Source of the DNA: Ilex aquifolium
Taxonomy: Eukaryota > Streptophyta > Magnoliopsida > Aquifoliales > Aquifoliaceae
Assembly: GCA_951799425.1 (NCBI GenBank)
Contig: OX637397.1
Coordinates: 6,129,001 to 6,193,000, forward strand
Length of the DNA: 64,000 bases
Direction of reading: 5' to 3'
The translations under genes and the position numbers were made by a program. Below, piece by piece: positions 9,834 through 19,344 of the stretch. The first letter of the stretch is position 1. Each line of letters starts with the position of its first letter. The notes below the pieces were generated by a model that saw nothing but the letters and a program-made list of their open reading frames with translations, was not told the DNA's origin and made no database searches.

Positions 9834-12800
9834 ATGGCAATCACTACCCGGTCGATGAACCAACATGAAGACAATGCTACACGAGAGGAGGAGGTTGCTC
9901 CTCCAGTTACCAACCCTGTCCCGAACGCTCCAGCACAAAACTCTCAGCAAATGTTGGAGACCATGCAGCAGCTGGTGGCCCAAAACCAGCAGATACTGCA
10001 ACTTATGCTCGCTGGACAAGGTGGAGCACAGCTTGGTGGTGCGCAGCATGGAGGACCCCAAGGAGTTCCACGCCCTGAACACCAAGGAGCTCCACGCCCT
10101 GGACACCAAGGAGCTCCACGCCCTGGACATGGACATCAGGGAGCTCCACACCCTGCTGCTGCTCCGCACCTAGGCGCCCATGTAGGGCTGGGCGCCCCCT
10201 TTGGAGCCCCTGTGGACGCCCCACACAGGGGAGCCCAACATGAGGGAGTCCCTCACCCTCCACCTGCTTCCCATGGCGAGGACCCCCATCTCCAGGAGGA
10301 TGAGGGCGAGAACCAAAGCATGGAGCATGGAAGCCATTTCCATGACCATTCCAGAGGAGCACCCAACCACTGGGACGAGAAAATCAAGGAGGTACAAAAT
10401 CAGTTGGGTGATGTCTTCAACGCCATGAAGGCACAGGGACCAGAGACCGTAGATTACCTGGTAAGGCGTACAGACACCCCATTCAAGCCTGACGTGGCGA
10501 ACTATCCCCTCCCTCAGAAGTTCAAAATGCCGTCGGTAGAGACCTTTGACGGGAAGAAAGATCCATTGGACCATCTGGAGACCTACAAGACCCTGATGCA
10601 GCTGCACAGTGTCCCTGACGAGATCATGTGTAGAGCATTCCCAACCACTTTGAAGGGATCTGCTCGACAGTGGTTTGCAAAGCTCGCTCCGGCCTCTATC
10701 TCCTCTTTTGCTGAGTTGAGCAGGTCGTTCGTGTCACACTTCATCGGAGGGCGCCGCCACCAGAAGCCCGTCACTCACCTGCTCAGCATAAAGCAGGACA
10801 AGGACGAAAGCCTGAGGAGCTACCTCACTCGTTTCAACGAGGAGGTCCTTCAGGTAGAAGAACCCGACGACAAGGTATCCATGACTGCATTTTTGGGAGG
10901 CCTCCGCTCTTCAAGCTTCCTGTTTTCGGTGATGAAGCGACCACCAAGGAGCATGCCGGAGCTACTAGCCAAAGCCCAAAAATACATGAATGCAGAAGAC
11001 ATCACGAGGGCCAGACGAGGGGAAACATCCAGAACAAGGGAGAAGAGAAAGGAGAGAGACAGAGACGACAGGAAGGAGACTAGCAATAAACACAACAGGA
11101 CAGAAAGGGTACCTGTCAGGGACCGACTTGGTCCTGCTCCTCAGAGGGATCGACTTGGTCCCGCTCCGCAGAGGGACCGACAAGCCTTTACTCCCCTCAA
11201 CGCCGCTGTCGGGCACATCCTATGCCAGATCCAGGAGGACCCCGCAGTAAAGTGGCCTGGGAGGATGAAGTCTCCCCCAAACCGTAGGAACCCCAGCAAG
11301 TATTGTCGCTTCCACCGCGACCATGGTCATGACACCGACGATTGTTATGACCTTAAAAGGCAAATTGAAGACCTCATCCAACGTGGACATCTTCACCAGT
11401 ATGTAGCCGGAAGAGGACAAGCACCCCCTCCACCTCGCAATCAAGAAGATCAGCAGCCCATCGGAGAGATCCACACCATCTCTGGAGGACTAGCAGGAGG
11501 TGGAGAGTCATTTTCTGCAATGAAAGCCCACGCCAGAAAAGCAAGACACTTCGACGAAACACGCCCATCCAAGGTGCCGAAGCAGGGCGACAGTGTGGTC
11601 ATATCTTTCTCAGATAAGGACCTTGAGGGGATCCAGCACCCCCATGACGACCCCTTGGTGCTCACCATGACAGTGGCCAATTTTCAGGTGCGCAGGATCC
11701 TGGTGGATAGTGGCAGCTCTGCGGATATCCTATTCGCAGAGGCTTATGACAAGCTCAACCTGGGCAGGGAAAGACTGCAGCCTATTAGATCTCCCCTCAT
11801 TGGATTCTCAGGGGAGAAAGTATATCCCCTTGGGTCCATTACTCTTCCTGTCACAGCCGGAGCAGCACCTCGAAGCTCCACAGTTATGGTCAATTTCCTG
11901 GTGGTAGATTGCCCATCAGCCTACAACATCATACTGGGGCGACCTGCTCTAAACACATTAAGAGCTGTGCCCTCCACCTATCATCTCATCCTCCGCTTCC
12001 CAACACCAAATGGAGTCGGAGAGGTCAAGGGAGACCAGGTGGTAGCAAAGGAATGCTATGTCTCCTCTATGAAGGCCAGAAAGCCCCAAGAAGCGTTGCA
12101 GGTGGAAGTCCTTGACCCAAGGGATGATTCCACCACAGAAAGAGGAAAACCGGTGGAGGAGCTTACTCCTATAGTCTTGGATGAAGAGCACCCAGACAGA
12201 AAAGTATATCTTGGCTCTTCTCTTTCTGGAGATCTAGTTGGCCCGCTGGTGGACTTTTTGAAACACAACATGGACGTCTTTGCATGGTCACATGCAGATC
12301 TTGAGGGCATCGACCCAGAAGTGACCACGCACCGCCTCAATGTTGACCCACACCACAAGCCTGTTCGCCAAAAGCTAAGGGGCGCCTCCACTGAAAAGGC
12401 CCAAGCCATGGATAAGGAGGTGGGAAAACTGATAGACAACGGGGCCGTCAGAGAAGTAGCATATCCTGAGTGGCTCTCCAATGTAGTAATGGTCACCAAA
12501 ACCAATGGAAAGTGGCGCCTCTGCGTCGACTTCGCAGAACTCAACAAGGCATGCCCGAAAGACAGCTACCCGCTGCCGAGAATCGACCTCCTCATCGATG
12601 CCACCGCAGGACATGAGTTGCTCACTTTCCTGGATGCGTACTCTGGATATAACCAGATTAGCATGCACCCTCCAGACCAGGAGAAGACGTCATTCATCAC
12701 TCCAAAAGGGACATACTGTTACAGGGTCATGCCATTCGGACTGAAGAACGCAGGAGCAACCTACCAACGGCTGGTCAACAAGATGTTCCAGTCTCAGATT

Positions 12801-15752
12801 GGGCGAACAATGGAGGTATACGTGGATGACATGCTGGTGAAAAGCCTCGCAGCAGTGGACCACGTTGATCACCTTCAAGAAACTTTTAATGTCCTAAGGT
12901 CCTATCACATGAAGCTCAATCCTGAGAAGTGCGCGTTTGGCGTAGGGTCAGGCAAATTCTTGGGCTTCATGGTCAACCAGAGAGGCATTGAAGCGAATCC
13001 TGACAAGATCAAGGCGATCCTTGATATGAAGTCACCCTCCTCGACCAAGGAGCTCCAACGCCTTAATGGGAGAATCGCAGCACTCAATAGGTTCGTCTCC
13101 AAGTCTGCAGACAAATGTCTCCCATTCTTTAAGATTCTCAGAAAAGCGTTTGAATGGGAGCCTGAGGCTGAGGAGGCTTTCCAAAAGCTCAAGGCTTACC
13201 TGGCCACACCTCCCCTCCTGTCATATGCTACTCCAGAAGAAGCTCTTCACCTATATCTTTCTGCCTCTTCATCAGCAGTAAGTTCTGTGCTTGTCAGGAG
13301 TGATAATGGAGTGCAGAGACCAATTTATTACGTGAGCAGGGCATACCGGGGGGCAGAGATCAGATACTCGGAACTAGAAAAATTGGCGCTCGCTCTTATC
13401 ACGACGGCGAGACGACTGCGACACTACTTTCAGAGTCACTGCATAGTGGTCACCACAGACCAACCCCTAAAAAGGGTCCTTGGAAAGCCGGACGTATCTG
13501 GTAGACTTCTCAAATGGGCAGTGGAGCTGAGCGAGTTCGACATTCAGTACCAACCAAGGACAGCCATCAAAGCACAGGCTTTGGCAGATTTCGTGGCCGA
13601 GCTTACACCATCAGAGAAAGGAAGCAACGAGGATATCCAGACCGCAGTTCCAGTTCCTGGCGCCCAGGCCCTTCCAGGCGCCCAGGATGGCTCTCCAGGC
13701 GCCCAGGATGGCCCTTCAGGCGCCCAGGCTAGCTCTCCAGGCGCCCAGGCCCTTGCAGGCGCCCAGGATGGCTCTCCAGGCGCCCAGGCAACTCCCCTAG
13801 GCGCCCAGGCCCCTCCTCCTGGCGCCCAGGATGGCCCTTCAGGCGCCCAGGCTAGCTCTCCAGGCGCCCAGGCCCCTGCAGGCGCCCAGGATGGCTCTCC
13901 AGGCGCCCAGGCAACTCCCCCATGCGCCCAGGCCCCTCCTCCTGGCGCCCAGGATGGCCCTTCAGGCGCCCATGCCCTTCCAGGCGCCCAGGATGGCTCT
14001 CCAGGCGCCCAGGCAACTCCCCCAGGCGCCCAGGATGGCCCTTCAGGCGCCGCTAGCTCTCCAAGCGCCCAGGCCCTTCCAGGCGCCCAGGATGGCTCTC
14101 CAGGCGCCCAGGTAACTCCTCCAGGCGCCCAGGTCCTTCCGGGTGCCCAGTCTCTTCTACTCTGGAAACTCTATGTGGATGGCTCATCTACCAGTGAAGG
14201 AGGAGGAGCGGGCCTAATACTGATCAGTCCAGACTGCACAACCCTCAAGTATGCAGTAAAGCTTCACTTTATCACCTCCAACAATGAGGCAGAATACGAA
14301 GCACTCCTCTCTGGACTTAGATTGGCAGTTGAAATGGAAGCCCAGCATCTTGCCACTTACAGTGACTCCCAGCTGGTAGTTAATCAGGTAAATGGCGAGT
14401 TTGAAGCGAAAGGAGCCAGAATGCAGGAACACCTTAGTATGGTAAAAAGCTTAATCACGAAGTTCCAATATTTCCAGATCTGTCACATCCCAAGAGAGGA
14501 TAACATGGCCGCAGATGCACTCGCCAGACTCGCCTCATCCTTGAAGGCTCCACCAGGAGAACCGGGACCAGCATTCATTGGTCATCAATTCGAGCCAAGT
14601 AGGTTGGACATGGCGGCCACGAAGGTCAATTGCGCATCAGCTGAATCAAATTGGATGACTCCACTAAGGGCATATCTCCAAGAAGGTGTGCTACCAGAAG
14701 ATCCCCTAGAGGCCAGGAAACTAAGGATAAGAGCCTCCAAGTTCACCATCACGCAAGACACCTTATATAAAAAAGGTTATTCCTTACCATTGCTGCGATG
14801 CCTCTCGCCCGAAGAAGCTCACTATGCCCTGCGAGAGATCCATGAGGGGATCTGTGGGAACCATTCTGGAGGGCGCTCCCTTGCCCACAAGGCACTCAGA
14901 CAAGGCTACTTCTGGCCTTCCATGGCAAGGGATGCCAAGGAGTTCTCGAAGAAATGTGACAAGTGTCAACGTTTTGCAACTGTGTCTAGGCAACCGCCGG
15001 AGGAGCTAACAACCATTTCAAGTCCATGGCCTTTCTCCAAGTGGGGCATCGACATCCTGGTTTGTCGTTTCGGGATTCCCCATGCCTTGGTCAGTGATAA
15101 CGCCAAGCAGTTCGACAATAAGCTGCTGAACTCCTTCTGCACCGACCTTCAGATAAAACAACCTCACTCCAGCCCAGCACACCCGCAGGCAAATGGACAA
15201 GCAGAAGTCATGGTGAGAACGGTGCTACGCAACTTAAAGACAAGGCTTGAAAAAGTGAAGGGTCTTTGGGTGGACGAGCTGCCAGGCGTATTGTGGGCCT
15301 ATCGAACTACGCCAAGAACTCCTACTGGGGAGACCCCTTTCTCCCTCGCCTTTGGAACTGAAGCGGTCATCCCAGTGGAGATAGGGGTACACTCTCTAAG
15401 GGTGCAGCACCACAACCCCATCACCAACGATGAAGGACTACGCATCAACCTCGACTTGGTGGAGGAAGCAAGAGAGATGGCCATGGTCCGCAACGCGGAA
15501 TACAAGCGACGCATGGCAAAATACTACAATTCGAGGGTGAAGCCTCGTTCCTTCCAACCAGGGGACTTGGTCCTCAAGAAAGTGATCCTCGCCACAAAGG
15601 ATGCACGTGAGGGGAAGTTGGGACCAAATTGGGAAGGACCATACCTTGTAACAGAGGTAGTGAGGCCGGGCACCTACAAGATCCAGAATTCGGAGGGGAA
15701 AGCCTTACTTCATCCATGGAATGCGGAGCACCTGAAGAGGTATTATCAATGA
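9834..15752 (+). CDS. Tat-lineage Gag-Pol polyprotein (1972 aa) with shortened integrase
   Basis: The ATG at 9834 (MAITTRSMNQ) is the first after the primer-binding site. Order: a Gly/Pro/His-rich N-terminal segment with 24 bp tandem units near 10057-10140; Gag capsid domain about residues 265-390; zinc finger C491-H494-H499-C504; aspartic protease around D625-S-G; RT about 845-1100 with YVDD at 996-999; RNase H about 1139-1216; a Gly-Ala-Gln repeat 1276-1440; a second RNase H about 1444-1570 (YVDGSS, then conserved acidic residues); and integrase with an N-terminal HHCC finger about 1670-1720. Integrase has D1740, D1755 and E1791. D-to-E spacing is the normal 35, but only 14 residues separate the two aspartates where about 50 are usual. 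There is no stop or frameshift, and Gag and Pol are in one frame. It would produce particle and enzyme functions for retrotransposition; the integrase of this copy is probably dead. Confidence 0.93.
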   Translation: MAITTRSMNQHEDNATREEEVAPPVTNPVPNAPAQNSQQMLETMQQLVAQNQQILQLMLAGQGGAQLGGAQHGGPQGVPRPEHQGAPRPGHQGAPRPGHGHQGAPHPAAAPHLGAHVGLGAPFGAPVDAPHRGAQHEGVPHPPPASHGEDPHLQEDEGENQSMEHGSHFHDHSRGAPNHWDEKIKEVQNQLGDVFNAMKAQGPETVDYLVRRTDTPFKPDVANYPLPQKFKMPSVETFDGKKDPLDHLETYKTLMQLHSVPDEIMCRAFPTTLKGSARQWFAKLAPASISSFAELSRSFVSHFIGGRRHQKPVTHLLSIKQDKDESLRSYLTRFNEEVLQVEEPDDKVSMTAFLGGLRSSSFLFSVMKRPPRSMPELLAKAQKYMNAEDITRARRGETSRTREKRKERDRDDRKETSNKHNRTERVPVRDRLGPAPQRDRLGPAPQRDRQAFTPLNAAVGHILCQIQEDPAVKWPGRMKSPPNRRNPSKYCRFHRDHGHDTDDCYDLKRQIEDLIQRGHLHQYVAGRGQAPPPPRNQEDQQPIGEIHTISGGLAGGGESFSAMKAHARKARHFDETRPSKVPKQGDSVVISFSDKDLEGIQHPHDDPLVLTMTVANFQVRRILVDSGSSADILFAEAYDKLNLGRERLQPIRSPLIGFSGEKVYPLGSITLPVTAGAAPRSSTVMVNFLVVDCPSAYNIILGRPALNTLRAVPSTYHLILRFPTPNGVGEVKGDQVVAKECYVSSMKARKPQEALQVEVLDPRDDSTTERGKPVEELTPIVLDEEHPDRKVYLGSSLSGDLVGPLVDFLKHNMDVFAWSHADLEGIDPEVTTHRLNVDPHHKPVRQKLRGASTEKAQAMDKEVGKLIDNGAVREVAYPEWLSNVVMVTKTNGKWRLCVDFAELNKACPKDSYPLPRIDLLIDATAGHELLTFLDAYSGYNQISMHPPDQEKTSFITPKGTYCYRVMPFGLKNAGATYQRLVNKMFQSQIGRTMEVYVDDMLVKSLAAVDHVDHLQETFNVLRSYHMKLNPEKCAFGVGSGKFLGFMVNQRGIEANPDKIKAILDMKSPSSTKELQRLNGRIAALNRFVSKSADKCLPFFKILRKAFEWEPEAEEAFQKLKAYLATPPLLSYATPEEALHLYLSASSSAVSSVLVRSDNGVQRPIYYVSRAYRGAEIRYSELEKLALALITTARRLRHYFQSHCIVVTTDQPLKRVLGKPDVSGRLLKWAVELSEFDIQYQPRTAIKAQALADFVAELTPSEKGSNEDIQTAVPVPGAQALPGAQDGSPGAQDGPSGAQASSPGAQALAGAQDGSPGAQATPLGAQAPPPGAQDGPSGAQASSPGAQAPAGAQDGSPGAQATPPCAQAPPPGAQDGPSGAHALPGAQDGSPGAQATPPGAQDGPSGAASSPSAQALPGAQDGSPGAQVTPPGAQVLPGAQSLLLWKLYVDGSSTSEGGGAGLILISPDCTTLKYAVKLHFITSNNEAEYEALLSGLRLAVEMEAQHLATYSDSQLVVNQVNGEFEAKGARMQEHLSMVKSLITKFQYFQICHIPREDNMAADALARLASSLKAPPGEPGPAFIGHQFEPSRLDMAATKVNCASAESNWMTPLRAYLQEGVLPEDPLEARKLRIRASKFTITQDTLYKKGYSLPLLRCLSPEEAHYALREIHEGICGNHSGGRSLAHKALRQGYFWPSMARDAKEFSKKCDKCQRFATVSRQPPEELTTISSPWPFSKWGIDILVCRFGIPHALVSDNAKQFDNKLLNSFCTDLQIKQPHSSPAHPQANGQAEVMVRTVLRNLKTRLEKVKGLWVDELPGVLWAYRTTPRTPTGETPFSLAFGTEAVIPVEIGVHSLRVQHHNPITNDEGLRINLDLVEEAREMAMVRNAEYKRRMAKYYNSRVKPRSFQPGDLVLKKVILATKDAREGKLGPNWEGPYLVTEVVRPGTYKIQNSEGKALLHPWNAEHLKRYYQ
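13659..14150 (+). repeat. GGCGCCCAGG tandem repeat encoding Gly-Ala-Gln inside pol
   Basis: About 21 GAQ triplets, plus decayed ones, spaced 6-7 residues apart with linkers such as DGSP, DGPS, ASSP and ATPP. Higher-order blocks repeat about every 120 bp. It lies between the two RNase H domains, a position normally holding a short linker. The DNA is strongly GC-rich and self-similar, so replication or template-switch expansion is a likely origin. Confidence 0.9.
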
Positions 15753-16001
15753 CACCTTGAGAGTATCAGAGTAGTGGAAATTGGGACTTGGTTTTATTTT
15801 TTCTATTTTCGATTCAATGTACCTTTTTCGAGAATTATTACCCAATATTGCTTTATATGAGCAATAAGTCAATGAAATTTTCTGACACTTTACTCCAAAA
15901 AGATCTTGTGCATTTTCATTCGATTTCAAAGGAGTAACAATACAAAAGTAAGACTATAAACTGTCTTTCTAAAAAAAAAAAAAAAAAAAAGTCCCAGCAC
16001 T
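15753..16001 (+). other. Pol 3' flank in Tat element
   Basis: 250 bp without a gene between the pol stop and the end of the antisense gene. It contains an A18 tract at about 15971-15990, which may lie in the 3' UTR of the antisense gene. Confidence 0.5.
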
Positions 16002-19000
16002 CTAATTACTCTCACGGTCGTCATCCTCCTCCTCCTCCTCCTCCTCCTCCTCGTCCTCAGCATCATGCTCATCAGCATCAGAACCTCCATCTCCACCAGC
16101 AGGCTCCTCAGTGGGCACGAAGCCTGAAAGGTCAATACCCGGGTAGGAAACAGAAATCTTTCCCCGGAGTTCCTTATAACCATCAATAAAAGCATCAGCA
16201 AGGCTATTTTCCAGAGCCACCTCAGCCTCAGAAACTTTCTCCTGAGCTGCCTTCACTTCTGCCTTTGCACTCACGCAGGCAGCCTCGCTGAGCATGGCCC
16301 TGGCTCGCATCTCTGCAAACCTCTCAAGATCCGCCTCAGCCTTCTTCTGAGCTGCCTTCACCTCTGCCTCGGCTCTCAAGCAAACAGCCTCACTGAGCAT
16401 GACCATCTTGCGGGTCTCTGCAAGCTCAGCCTCTCTGAGCGCGTCCCTCTCACGGGTCGCCAACAGCTCAGCCTCAAGCTTGGCCGCCCTCCCACGGGCC
16501 TCAACAAGCTCTGCCTCTCTGAGCGCGTCCCTCTCACGGGTCGCCAACAGCTCAGCCTTAAGCTCAGCCGCCCTCTCATGGGAGGCCGCTAACTCAACTT
16601 GGGAAGTCCCGCCGGCAGCTTCGAGCTCAACAATCTTCTCCTGAGCAGCTAGAAGTTGCTTTGTTATAGCCTCATGACTAAGCTTCAGATGGTTATAGAA
16701 CTGAACCCTTGTGAGCAAACATACAGACGCGGTTGAAGCCTGGAAAAGAAATAAGACAGATGAAGAACAAGATACATAAAGAATGATCGAATAAAGGGAG
16801 CTGCAGACCCTTACCTGAGCCAGTCCTTCCAAGAATGTGTTGACAACTCCCTGAGTGCCTAGCATACTAATCTCATTAGCTTCGGGAGGAAAGACGAATC
16901 TCCCAAGTTTTTCCCTGATAACTTGCGGATTGCCCAACATGGGACCATTCTGTATCGGTGTCCTCGTAGAAGCCATCACAGGAGGAGTGGATGAACAAGG
17001 AGTAGAGGATGAAGCCAAAAAGGAAGATTCTGGAATAGGAGATGTAACAGGAGGAGTCCCCCCTTGAGTAGGCACCACCGTGGGAGAACCCCCGGGAGAG
17101 CACGTCACAGGCGAAGCCGTCGAAGGAGTCACCTGAGGGGCGTCACCTTTCCTCGCCACCTTAGAAGGAGGAGGACTCCTACTAGGATAGCGAGACACTA
17201 CCGTTGTTCTATTCACTGCAAGAACAAGGAAGGATTATTTAGATGAGTAACACCAAGTCAAAGAGAGGGATGTATAAGAGAGTCACCATACCTTTTCTCT
17301 TCAAAGCAGAGGCACCCAATTTTGGGGAGGGAGCAACGGCCTTGGCAGCCCTGGGCAAAAGAGCACCCACATCTTTGACAGGCCAAGCCTTCACGGCCTC
17401 CAGCTTCCATACTTGGTCCTTGGTAAGGACAGGCATATCTGCAGAAGAATCATGGGCATTTATAAAAAAAAAAAAAAAAAAAAGAAGAGAACAGAAATGG
17501 ATGCACGGCATACCGGGTCTTATAGCTGCACCCCACCGTGATGGTACCAAGGCCCTATCAGCCTCGGCAGCCCACTCTCCACCTACAAAAAAGAAATAGG
17601 ATTTCCAGCTGTGGCAATTGGAGCGCAAGCCCGTAAGCACCGTACCACTTCTCGTGGTAAAATAGTACCACCCTCTATTTGGAGCAGGGGTCTCGCTCAA
17701 GTTATAGGCTGCATAGAACTCCTCAGGAGAAGCCTCTTCACAGTGCACCTTCTTCCACAAGGCGAGAAAGCCCAACAAAACTCTCCAACCATTAGGAGCT
17801 AACCGCCCCGGGGTCAAGGAAAAATAATGTAAAATGCTGCAAATAGGAGATGACATAGGGAATCTAAGCCCAGCCTCAAGCATCTCCTCATAAACAACAA
17901 TGTCACCAGAGGAGTCGTCGCAAGCAAGCTCACCCGTCTCAGCCCGGCGACACAACACAGTCGGAGGAATATGATAAACAGAAACAAGTCTCGAAATATC
18001 CTCACTCGATTCGAACAGACTGAGAAGTGTATTTACCTTGGACCCGCGAGCATCAGCTGCCACTCTGTCTTTGCGTTTCTCCTTGCGTGGTCGTGAAGAG
18101 TGGCCTGAGTCAACACCTAAGAGGCCTCCAGTCCCGCTTAGTGAAGACGAGCTGTGATCACCAAAAGCTGCTCCCAGAATTTCCTTGTCACTTGCAGTTT
18201 TCAGCCCAACACTTGGAGAGGTGCCTGACACCTTTTGTTCGCCCAAACGAGGCAGCCCAGCGATAGGAGAGGTGCCTAACCCTTCAATATGGTGCAAAAC
18301 AGTATTTTCGACGTACAGATCGGCGCCTGGAGCAGCGCTCAGATCTGCCCCTGCACCGTCTTCGACTCCCAGGCAGCCCCCAGGGACGCTAAAGCTGCTG
18401 CCCAGCCCTCCAGGCCGCTCCCTGACACCTCCAACTGAAGAAGGGTGGCTGCCCAGCGTGAAAACAGCACCTCTGGCGCGCAGATCAGCGCCTCTGGCGC
18501 GCAGATCAGCGCCCAAAGTGGCGCGCAGATCAGCGCCTGCACAGCCTTCGGCGCCCAGGCAGCCCATGGGGGCGCCCAGGCCGTTACCCAGCTCGCCAAG
18601 GAGGTCCCCCTGCTCGCCTGCCACGGCTGTGCGCCCATGGGGCTGACCGCCCACTGCCGCGCGCCCTTGGGGCTGTCCGCCCATTGCTGCACGCCCACTG
18701 CTGTCCGCCCACTGCAGCACACCCAAGCTGTCCTGGACAGCTGTTTCAGCACCCGAAATGGCGCCCACCATGCTCCCCCTTGCACCCGCGGTTTCCTCAC
18801 ACGGAGCAGCCCGCAAGAGCTGCTCGCCCGCTGCCTGGGCAGCAGCGCCTGGGGTCTCCCCATCCCTTTCTTGTGCGCCTATGGCGGCGGCAGCGGCGAC
18901 CGGCAGAGCAGGTGCTCCTTCAATGCCCGCGGCTCCGTGACCTCCATAGCCTCCTTTCTTCACCATTCCAATAGAGCTTTGCCCACCTTCTTCCTCATTC

Positions 19001-19041
19001 GGCATGGTTCCCTTGGATGCTACACCCAAAAGATCTCTCAT
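16002..19041 (-). CDS. Antisense accessory gene of the Tat element, 4 exons, 937 aa (gypsy-associated Transposase_28-like domain, coiled coil)
   Basis: Exons, minus strand: 19041-17514, 17438-17292, 17215-16815, 16739-16002. All three introns are GT-AG, and the joins (phases 1, 1, 0) give one open frame from ATG to stop. The N-terminal part (about residues 1-290) is low-complexity Gly/Ala with GADLRA repeats. The middle (about 330-510) resembles the plant family known as putative gypsy-type transposon protein (Pfam Transposase_28), seen as YHIPPTVLCRRAETGE, VVYEEMLEAGLRFP and GWYYF. The C-terminal third is an Ala/Glu/Arg coiled coil with a 28-residue repeat, then an acidic tail. Antisense extra frames are known in Tat elements; their role is unknown. 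It is opposite to the genomic transcript, so its introns would survive retrotransposition. Confidence 0.8.
16400..16600 (-). repeat. 84 bp coding repeat in the antisense coiled coil
   Basis: The text CTCTCTGAGCGCGTCCCTCT recurs at 16431 and 16515, an 84 bp (28-residue, four-heptad) period. It encodes repeated ELLATRERDALREAEL-type helix segments. Confidence 0.8.
18440..18720 (-). repeat. GC-rich repeats in the antisense ORF (GCGCGCAGATCAGCGCC units)
   Basis: On the plus strand GGCGCGCAGATCAGCGCC recurs at short spacing, followed by GGCGCCCAGG motifs identical to those in the pol GAQ array and by GTCCGCCCA(C/T)TGC units. They encode GADLRA and related low-complexity text. Confidence 0.8.
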
Positions 19042-19344
19042 TATCTCAAAGCTTCTATGAAAAAGGGGAAAAGATTGTTCTCAAGATGGAAGAAATGGGT
19101 AGGGAAAGAAAGGAAGTTTCTATTTATACCTAGGGTTTACTAAAAGAGGAAAAAGCCCCAAATCAAGAACCAAGGGCTCTCTTAGAAACCCAGTTAAAAA
19201 ATAGAAAGAGCTGAGATGTTCAGCGAAAATACCTGGGGAAAGAAGAATCGTCTAGCAGAGGAAAACTCCACTACCAAGAACTCAACATTCAAGTAAATGC
19301 CCCATTCACCAAGTTTCCTGGAACACGGGGCATTGGGGGGCAAA
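19042..19344 (-). promoter_or_regulatory. Putative 5' region of the antisense gene, ending at PPT
   Basis: About 300 bp between the antisense ATG and the 3' LTR. It holds no frame of note and is the only unique place for an antisense promoter or leader outside the LTR itself. Its right end carries the purine tract TGGGGGGCAAA (about 19334-19344) expected as the plus-strand primer. Confidence 0.5.

Noticed and set aside
9865..14115. Several 60-145 codon frames on both strands overlapping gag-pol
   Set aside because: They are shadows of the GC-rich repetitive polyprotein in other frames, with no domain of their own.
13659..14150. Possible CRISPR-like array (regular repeats with spacers)
   Set aside because: The repeats encode an in-frame protein repeat in a plant retroelement; spacers are not unique and there are no cas genes.
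18185..19143. Plus-strand frames of 79-232 codons over the antisense gene
   Set aside because: Low-complexity shadows of the antisense ORF; no start context or similarity, and no role in the element's sense transcript is evident.
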